This document shows positions 10,147 through 16,031 of a stretch of 64,000 nucleotides of DNA, one piece after another. Numbering within the stretch: position 1 is the first letter of the stretch; each line of letters opens with the position of its first letter. The DNA is from Leptospira fletcheri. Its GTDB lineage: Bacteria; Spirochaetota; Leptospiria; Leptospirales; Leptospiraceae. Both the position numbers and the translations under genes were made by a program. The DNA is taken from positions 1,178,001 through 1,242,000 of the forward strand of contig NZ_RQET01000004.1 of assembly GCF_004769195.1 (NCBI RefSeq), given 5' to 3'. The notes beneath the pieces are model-generated. The model worked only from the letters and a program-made list of their open reading frames with translations, was not told where the DNA came from and searched no databases.

Positions 10147-10725
10147 ATGAACGCAGAAATTCCAATTAATATGTTTAGGCAGTTTGCCTTTTGTCCTAGG
10201 GTCGTTTTTTTTCGAGAGTTAAAACATATTAATCCTGTCTATCCTCTCTGGGTAGAACAGGGCACGGAGAAGCATGAGAAAAGAAATGCCACACTTAAAA
10301 AGAAACTCCCTAAAATTCTTAGATATTTAAATGGGAAGCTGGATGTTGAAGTTCCGGTGAGATCGAATTTCGGATTTTTCGGAGTCTTGGATGGAGTAAT
10401 AAGAACAGAAGAAGAATTAATCCCAATAGAGTTTAAATCTTCTACCTCTAAACCAGGAAAGAGCGCACTTCTTCAATTATCGGCTTACGCAGTTTGCTTA
10501 GAAGAAATGGAAGGTAAAGAGGTCAAAAGGTCTTTTCTATTATACGGAGATAGAGTTAAAGTTTGGGAGATTCATCTATCTAAGGATTTGAGAAAAATGG
10601 TGCGAGAGACCTATCAAAACATAAATGAAGTAATGTCTACTCCTATCCTGCCGTATGTAGCCACCTCGCCAACCAAATGCGTTCAATGCGAATACTTGAA
10701 TTATTGCAACGACAGAAATATATAA
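10147..10725 (+). CDS. cas4: CRISPR-associated nuclease Cas4
   Basis: A 192-aa Cas4 of the RecB nuclease family with an Fe-S cluster. The first cluster cysteine is in FAFCPRVVFF (Cys16); the other three are in the C-terminal CVQCEYLNYC. Nuclease motifs are GVLDGVI (Asp), PIEFKSS (Glu and Lys) and QLSAYAVCL (Gln). Cas4 trims and orients prespacers by their PAM, and its presence beside a Cas9 is diagnostic of subtype II-B (some II-C variants also have it). I prefer the ATG at 10147, one base after the cas2 stop, because Cas4 homology begins there. An ATG at 10123 inside cas2 would add eight residues. A hairpin terminator starts about four bases after the stop. Confidence 0.94.
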   Translation: MNAEIPINMFRQFAFCPRVVFFRELKHINPVYPLWVEQGTEKHEKRNATLKKKLPKILRYLNGKLDVEVPVRSNFGFFGVLDGVIRTEEELIPIEFKSSTSKPGKSALLQLSAYAVCLEEMEGKEVKRSFLLYGDRVKVWEIHLSKDLRKMVRETYQNINEVMSTPILPYVATSPTKCVQCEYLNYCNDRNI

Positions 10726-10890
10726 AAAAAGCCGGTTGGAAAATCCAGCTCGGCTCATTTTTACCAAAGACAAGAAAACTAACTGAGACATAGGAATAAA
10801 AATTCGTAGAGGTCCAGCCGGCTTTCGCCACATTTGATTGTTTTCAGTGCTTAAGGTATCCTTAACATCGACTAAAGCAGTTTTTCGGCA
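10723..10890 (-). ncRNA. tracrRNA of the II-B system
   Basis: Minus-strand RNA identified by its anti-repeat. The segment at 10857-10840 reads ACCTTAAGCACTGAAAAC. It pairs with the 5' part of the crRNA repeat (GTTTCAGTTGCTAAGGT) through about 15 pairs with three single-base bulges, as I traced by hand. The downstream tail contains GGACCTCT, also present at the same relative place in the F. novicida tracrRNA tail as I remember it. The tail ends in the hairpin and T-run at 10755-10724. The 5' end is a guess: TAAAAT at 10900-10895 could be the -10 box, putting the start near 10888, but no good -35 is visible. The RNA guides crRNA maturation by RNase III and is loaded into Cas9. Confidence 0.85.
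10724..10760. terminator. Bidirectional terminator, cas operon and tracrRNA
   Basis: A hairpin with arms AGCCG (10730-10734) and CGGCT (10751-10755), reinforced by inner TTGG/CCA pairing. On the plus strand it is followed by CATTTTT and ends the cas operon. On the minus strand it is followed by a run of seven T and ends the tracrRNA. It sits directly after the cas4 stop. Confidence 0.75.
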
Positions 10891-11039
10891 ATAAATTTTA
10901 TTAAATCTCAGGTAAAATTCTGGTAGAATCAATATAGTTCTCGATTCTGTGGCCTTGCCAATTTATAACTTTTAGCTGCGGAGACCGGATTTATGGTTTC
11001 GAAAATTTTGCCGGTTTTTAGCTCCAATTTACTTTTCGA

Positions 11040-11097
11040 AAAAACAAAAAAAATAAGCTCTCAAATTACCGGAAGAATCGGCATTTTGAGAGCTTTT
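11040..11097 (-). terminator. CRISPR array transcript terminator
   Basis: An 11-bp perfect stem, AAGCTCTCAAA (11055-11065) against its complement at 11085-11095, encloses a second short CCG/CGG pairing. On the minus strand it is followed by an A then nine T (11054-11045) and further T. It lies ten bases beyond the last full repeat, exactly where a minus-strand array transcript would end. Confidence 0.8.
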
Positions 11098-11105
11098 GGA
11101 CCGCT

Positions 11106-12125
11106 CCAGCATAGCTGGAAGTTTCACCTTAGCAACTGAAACAAGTCCAAATGACTTGCAAAACAAGCGCTTTCCTCCAGCATAGCTGGAAGTTTCACCT
11201 TAGCAACTGAAACTGCTTAGGACTCACACGGACGCAACTGGATACTTTTCCAGCATAGCTGGAAGTTTCACCTTAGCAACTGAAACCAGGAGCGTTCGAC
11301 TTTGCATTCGCGGATTTGGCCAGCATAGCTGGAAGTTTCACCTTAGCAACTGAAACTGAGAAGATTGTCGATAAGTTCTTCATGGTATTGCCAGCATAGC
11401 TGGAAGTTTCACCTTAGCAACTGAAACGTAATACGGGCTGCTGACCGCTACCCTGCCCCAACCAGCATAGCTGGAAGTTTCACCTTAGCAACTGAAACAC
11501 ATGTTATCGAGAACTTCGCGAGGAGCGTGGACCAGCATAGCTGGAAGTTTCACCTTAGCAACTGAAACTAAAACTTCAATAGGTAAAGATAAACTTCTTC
11601 TTTTCCAGCATAGCTGGAAGTTTCACCTTAGCAACTGAAACTCAACGTGCGTATACGGTCGGTGCAATCGTAACGCCAGCATAGCTGGAAGTTTCACCTT
11701 AGCAACTGAAACCCCATGAAGGAAGACTGCACGATTGGAATGTTACCCAGCATAGCTGGAAGTTTCACCTTAGCAACTGAAACTAGAATCTTCCGTTCTC
11801 TCCATTCCGTTTAAGTCCCAGCATAGCTGGAAGTTTCACCTTAGCAACTGAAACTAATAACCTGGAACGTATCCTCCAACTAGAGCATCCAGCATAGCTG
11901 GAAGTTTCACCTTAGCAACTGAAACTGTCAGTGAATGATCTTTCTAAAAGTCCCCATTTCCCAGCATAGCTGGAAGTTTCACCTTAGCAACTGAAACCTC
12001 GCGGAAGCTGCGATTACTTGATCACGGAAATCCAGCATAGCTGGAAGTTTCACCTTAGCAACTGAAACCAAGTGCGGTGGGAGTCACGGTCGCGGTTCCC
12101 GTTCCAGCATAGCTGGAAGTTTCAC
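11106..12125 (-). CRISPR. CRISPR array, 15 repeats, 14 spacers
   Basis: The repeats are 37 bp. On the plus strand each starts CCAGCATAGCTGG and ends AGCAACTGAAAC, the latter being the same terminal block as the F. novicida II-B repeat as I remember it. Starts are 11106, 11177, 11250, 11320, 11391, 11462, 11532, 11605, 11676, 11747, 11818, 11889, 11961, 12032 and 12104. The first fourteen read as identical. The fifteenth keeps only its first 22 bases (12104-12125). The spacers are 33-36 bp. In crRNA polarity (spacer then GTTTCAGTTGC...), the array is transcribed on the minus strand; the upstream -10 box, the downstream terminator and the tracrRNA strand all agree. Confidence 0.98.
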
Positions 12126-12190
12126 TGAATAAGAGCAACCACCTCAAGTAGCTATTATATTATATCGGTAAATGGGGATATCAATTTTAA
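12126..12190 (-). promoter_or_regulatory. Array leader with likely promoter
   Basis: AT-rich sequence next to the truncated repeat. On the minus strand it carries two overlapping TATAAT boxes (12164-12154). TTGATA lies upstream at 12184-12179, with spacing of 14 or 19 bases depending on which box is used. Transcription would begin near 12147 and run into the degenerate repeat, then the first spacer. It is the best promoter match around the array. Confidence 0.6.
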
Positions 12191-12511
12191 TAACAAAAAT
12201 CTTCAAATATCGAACAAATCCTTCGCCTTTACTTGTAGGTTTCGGGTTAGGCGATGGATAGTTCTAAGATTTGGGTTGGACCTTCCGCTTTCTATATTCT
12301 AAATAGTTCTTACAGGAATCCCATCATCTCCAAAGTCCATATCTTCCTGGGCAAGTCCTTTCTACAGCCTCAAATCCCTAATTCTACGACCGACTTTTCG
12401 GCGAAAGGTAAGATAATGTCCAGAATATTTCACATATTATGTAATGCGGGCATACCGATTAAGATCGTTTAACTTAAAATAAGAAGATTATAGTCATAAT
12501 CGCAGAAATCT
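12191..12511. other. No convincing gene
   Basis: AT-rich spacer between the array leader and the XRE-like regulator. A 72-codon open frame on the plus strand at 12254-12472 has no Shine-Dalgarno and no recognisable composition or domain, so I do not call it. It ends just before the convergent regulator gene. Confidence 0.5.
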
Positions 12512-12943
12512 CTATTTCTTCTTCGAATCTTCCTTCATCTTTGCATATTCAGAAATCAGATCCCCCCACGTGTTCACTTCTTTAGCGGAGAAATTAATCA
12601 GATTCTTTACGATGTCCTTAATACCTTTCGAATTCCGAATTTGGTTCCATAAAGTTTTGTCATCATCCATAAGAGACGCCTTATCTCCAGTTTTCTGGAG
12701 ATAGAAGATCGGATGAACGGGCTTCGAATCATTCAAGAACCAATTTAAGTCTATGCCGTAGGCAGCTACAATCGCGTCTAAAAATGACTTTGAAGGAGAT
12801 TCCAATCTTCCTTTGATTATATTGTTTAAACCAGCCTTCGTTTGCTTTAGCTTAGGAGCAGTACTTGTTTGGTTATCTCCGGTCGCTTCAATGACGGCTA
12901 AGGTCTTTTTACCGATTAGGCTCTCATCTCGTTTATCAGTCAT
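12512..12943 (-). CDS. XRE/Cro-like helix-turn-helix protein
   Basis: A protein of about 143 aa with a weak lambda-repressor-type DNA-binding domain. A stretch reading KQTKAGLNNIIKGRLESPS is followed by LDAIVAAYGIDLNWFLND, the usual ending of XRE domains in phage-type repressors. The C-terminal half has no recognisable effector domain. I start it at the ATG at 12943. A TTG at 12976 would add eleven residues, and neither has a strong Shine-Dalgarno. It lies alone in a decayed part of the island, reading towards the CRISPR array, so its targets are unknown. Such genes are common cargo of mobile DNA. Confidence 0.65.
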   Translation of the reverse strand: MTDKRDESLIGKKTLAVIEATGDNQTSTAPKLKQTKAGLNNIIKGRLESPSKSFLDAIVAAYGIDLNWFLNDSKPVHPIFYLQKTGDKASLMDDDKTLWNQIRNSKGIKDIVKNLINFSAKEVNTWGDLISEYAKMKEDSKKK

Positions 12944-13088
12944 CTGAAATACATCAAAACTGTATAAAGCCTTCAATTTACAAGGAAGCTTAAATAGAGT
13001 CCCTGCTGGACCTTTATCTGTGAAGCAGAAAAAGGGGTTTAGTGGGACTCGAATTACCTGCGTTACGGGAGTTTCTCTGAGGTATTTT

Positions 13089-13286
13089 ATGAAATCAAAA
13101 GGAACGGCTTATATTATGTGGCTATGTGGGTTCTTTGGAGTATTGGGGTTACATCGCTTTTACTTAGGTAAGATAGGAACTGGCTTTCTCTAGCTATTTT
13201 TTTTCGGAATATTTGGTGTTGGTGATTTTATAGACCTATTAACGCTCGGCGGGCAAGTAGACGCGATAAATATAAAAAGGAATTGA
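13089..13286 (+). pseudogene. TM2-domain membrane protein with internal stop
   Basis: The frame starting at 13089 gives a typical TM2 domain (LCGFFGVLGLHRFYLGKIG), then a TAG at codon 35 (13191-13193) where the family normally has Trp or another residue. It continues in the same frame with LFFFGIFGVGDFIDLLTLGG to a TGA at 13284-13286. A single G-to-A change in a TGG codon would explain the break. It is outside the range of normal gene calling because each half is short. Confidence 0.75.
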
Positions 13287-13505
13287 AAGAAATTCGAACC
13301 GCTACTCTCGCGAATACCTCTAGGCAGAAAGAAGAGAAGAATTTCGTAGAAATTGCGTATTTCAAATTATCTTAAAATTTCCTGCTCTCATAAAAATTAA
13401 AGAATTCTCATTTGGCCCGAATTCGTTTCGGGCTTTGTTTTTAAAGATGTTTAAACTATTTACAGTTCTACTTCTATTGCCTGAGTTTCTTTTCTCGGAA
13501 ACTAT
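13287..13505. other. No convincing gene
   Basis: AT-rich sequence between the TM2 pseudogene and the IS remnant. A T-rich stretch after GCCCGAATTCGTTTCGGGC (near 13415-13433) forms a hairpin followed by TTTGTTTTTAAAG, a plausible plus-strand terminator left from a lost gene. Nothing else is seen. Confidence 0.4.
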
Positions 13506-13768
13506 TTCTGGGTGAGTGGAGATTTCTTTTTCTAAGATTCTATTCTCACACTTCGGATTCGGACAGGTCTTAGGATAGAAGTCCTTCAGGATTTTCTTCG
13601 TAAGGACGGTGAAGAATTGGGTTTTTAGGTTCGGAGGGTTATTTCTGAGAGTATAAGGATCCGGTTTAGGAGAAGGATCTAAGGGTTGGTTTTGTGAGGG
13701 GTTTCTATAGTAGCGTGAGGTTGGGTTCGAAGGAAGGGAAAAGCTCGGTTGGGATTCGAAGGGGGAGA
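13506..13768 (-). mobile_element. Truncated second copy of the IS1595-type element
   Basis: About 263 bases align base by base, with scattered differences, to 3755-4018 inside the first element, in the same orientation. It covers the coding segment for the zinc-ribbon region and the Ser/Pro-rich part before it. Both ends of the match are abrupt, and neither IS terminus is present. The two copies are direct repeats flanking the CRISPR-Cas locus. Confidence 0.85.
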
Positions 13769-13804
13769 AGAAAGGAGCACGTTCTTGGGTTTTTAGACTA
13801 AATC

Positions 13805-14020
13805 GAATTAGTTGCCAGCAGAAATAAAGATGTCGTCTCGATTGTCCTTAAAACCGGTGAATTACAAGATGCTTTATATAGAGGGTAAATTGTAGAAAGG
13901 GATTTAAAAAGAGAGGCATTACGAGCGGGATTTTATTTAGAAATTATTTTGTATAATAAAACATCAGAATTAATTATTGCAGATGTCTTAAGATGTACCC
14001 GAAATTTCAAACATAACTGA
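13805..14020 (+). pseudogene. Remnant of an unidentified gene
   Basis: A frame coding ELVASRNKDVVSIVLKTGEL and DALYRG is broken by TAA near 13886, then continues in the same frame through VERDLKREALRAGFYLEI to a TGA at 14018. There is no start codon. The residue composition looks like real protein, but I cannot assign a family. It directly abuts the IS remnant, which probably replaced the 5' part. Confidence 0.45.
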
Positions 14021-14059
14021 AGTAAAAACTATAGAAAAATTTCGCAATTACTTCAATGA

Positions 14060-14272
14060 TCACAACGAAAAATAGAAGATATCTCCTTTATTTTATTTGT
14101 ATCCTTTCTCGTTGATCCATTCGGTCATTTAAACTTAATCCTTAACTTCGCAGATAAATCGAAAAGATCGGAATGGCAACAAGCAGTAAAAAGGTCGCAA
14201 CCTGTTTTAATTATAAATCTATTAGCATTTATTTTTTGTTTATTTCTATTTTCTTCCAAGGCATATAATTAA
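14060..14272 (+). pseudogene. MarC-like membrane protein fragment
   Basis: About 70 codons open without a start codon: FILFVSFLVDPFGHLNLIL, then a basic KSKRSEW stretch and a second hydrophobic helix ending at a TAA (14270-14272). The VDPFG turn followed by a hydrophobic helix resembles the N-terminus of MarC/UPF0056 integral membrane proteins. The rest of such a protein (about 200 residues) is absent. The assignment is from memory of the family pattern and is tentative. Confidence 0.4.
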
Positions 14273-14426
14273 TAACATAAAACACTACTAATTATCTTCC
14301 ATTGACTGTATTTCCAATGTCCTATAAGGGATAGCTGGGACTCATTTTGACGAATTAAAATTGGTTAACGATTTATTTATGGAGAAATTTTTTGCTATGA
14401 CACAGCCATATTTTGAAACTTTATAG

Positions 14427-15062
14427 ATGAAGATTGTGAAAAAACTAACGTTATCAATTCTATTTTTGACATTTATATATAAATGTAATACTACTTATGA
14501 TAAACTGAACATTCCGAATTACGATCGTTCTATTTTGAATGGAAAATGCAGGATCGGAGCCGCCTATGAATTTGAAAATGAATATCGAGAGTATAGAGTT
14601 TATAACGGAACGATAAAAAAAATTTCTACTGCGGACGATGGGGCTTTGGTATTTAATTCAATTAAGAGTTCTATCCTGCAACATTCAGAAGGGCAAAATG
14701 CCTTGCTTTCCGGGAATACAGGTAATCGTAAGTCATTGACAGTGCTGGTCAAGATTGAAACTGATTATTATTTTGAAGTTTCTTTTTGGGGATTCTGGAT
14801 AAGTGCGCTATCTTTAGGGTTCATGCCGAGCAGACTGGATAATGCATTTAGGGCAGTTACGATTAAGGCAATTGATGAAAATGGAGTAAGATTACTAAGC
14901 AAAGTTTATTTCATTCAAACACGGGAGTTGAGTAGTAATATTAATATTATTTTAGGTCTTTTTTTCTTTGTTGGTGATTACCTAAAAGAGAATGTAGGGT
15001 ATTATATTTCCGATTTTGAAAATGATTTCTATCATACCTATGGTAGAAAATATTGCCAATAG
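14427..15062 (+). CDS. Putative lipoprotein, unknown function
   Basis: A 211-aa protein with an N-terminal MKIVKKLTLSILFLTFIYKC, a signal peptide ending in a lipobox-like IYKC (Cys20). Spirochaete lipoboxes tolerate such residues. The mature part is not recognised. It contains a hydrophobic FWGFWISALSLGFMPS stretch (about 123-138) and another near 175-187 that could be membrane-associated. It is isolated: about 970 bases without a gene follow, and gene remnants precede it. The style matches other small lipoproteins in this window (23830-25058), including the aromatic-rich hydrophobic patch in the middle. Confidence 0.7.
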   Translation: MKIVKKLTLSILFLTFIYKCNTTYDKLNIPNYDRSILNGKCRIGAAYEFENEYREYRVYNGTIKKISTADDGALVFNSIKSSILQHSEGQNALLSGNTGNRKSLTVLVKIETDYYFEVSFWGFWISALSLGFMPSRLDNAFRAVTIKAIDENGVRLLSKVYFIQTRELSSNINIILGLFFFVGDYLKENVGYYISDFENDFYHTYGRKYCQ

Positions 15063-16031
15063 TTTAGAACGATGGACGTCCTTAAAGTGTCCAAGGCCAA
15101 CATCTTTCCCCAGCGGTCCAAACTTAGGGCCAACCATATTCCCCATTAAAAATAAAAAAAGATCAGCTACATTGACCTAAAAAAGGTCCAGGCAAATCAC
15201 TCAAATCGCTGATCCGCGCAAGAATATAAGATTATAGGAACCTAATAGAAGAGGTTTTGTTTCAGTTAACTGCGGACGGAATTGTTAGCGGTTAGATTGG
15301 AACTGAGAGGGAATATGCTGACCCTGGACACTTAAAGTTTTCCACAATTCTAATTTCAAGAATGGCTTCAAACGGATCCACCTGTCAGTTTTGAGATTTC
15401 TGACTTTTCCGTTTCTTGTTTCATAGGTGAAACCGCGATCGAGTCAAATAGTCATTAATATTAGGGTTGATTCCTCGTTCGGGAAAATAACTCGGTCCTT
15501 CTCTTTATTTTAAACATAACTTTGAAATATCCTCTTTGAGTTTTTTCGAATACGTTTCTATATAAACGAACAGAGCATCTTACGGACCGGATTCCTGAAA
15601 ATCGTTACGCGAATCGTTGATTTCTTCGATCGTAAACTTTTAAAATTTAGCTATTTTAGTAAAATATTTGCTTGAATATTGTTAAAATATAATAGTAAAT
15701 GGATTAAGAAAATGTGACAATTTTAGTTCTAAGTCGATCGTGGCCGATTTGTCTCCGATAGGTTTTGGGGATGTCGCATTGATTATTTATTCAATAGCTA
15801 TATAAAAGGTTTATTTCTTAAAATTCAAAGCATGAAAAACGCCGATCGTTATGGATAGCCCTATCTGTCGGAGTTTGTTCGTTCGATTAAGATGCAAATA
15901 CAGTTCGTAATTTCTTTGTCGGAATTTCTGAGAGATCAGAAAATAAAATTTCGAAAGTATTTCATGTACGGGTTTTTTACGCGAAACTTCCCCAATATTT
16001 ACCAAGGAAGGCTAATGAAGGATTCGATAGA
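15063..16031. other. Gene-free AT-rich region with possible IS debris
   Basis: No convincing coding region. Between 15080 and 15200 short GGTCCAA/GGGCCAACC-like motifs recur, recalling the terminal repeats of IS21-type elements; this is weak and from memory. A 64-codon minus-strand frame at 15811-16005 overlaps the presumed promoter region of the AAA+ gene and has no supporting feature, so I do not call it. Confidence 0.4.

Noticed and set aside
10576..10932. Minus-strand frame overlapping the cas4 end and the tracrRNA
   Set aside because: It coincides with the tracrRNA and the cas4 antisense; its residues carry no recognisable pattern.
11106..12125. Plus-strand transcription of the array, continuing from the cas operon
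   Set aside because: Repeat polarity, the strong -10 boxes on the right, the terminator on the left and the tracrRNA strand all favour the minus strand.
12254..12472. 72-codon plus-strand frame between the CRISPR leader and the XRE-like gene
   Set aside because: No ribosome site, no domain and no protein-like periodicity that I could see.
15811..16005. 64-codon minus-strand frame before the AAA+ gene
   Set aside because: Lies in the expected promoter region and has no supporting features.
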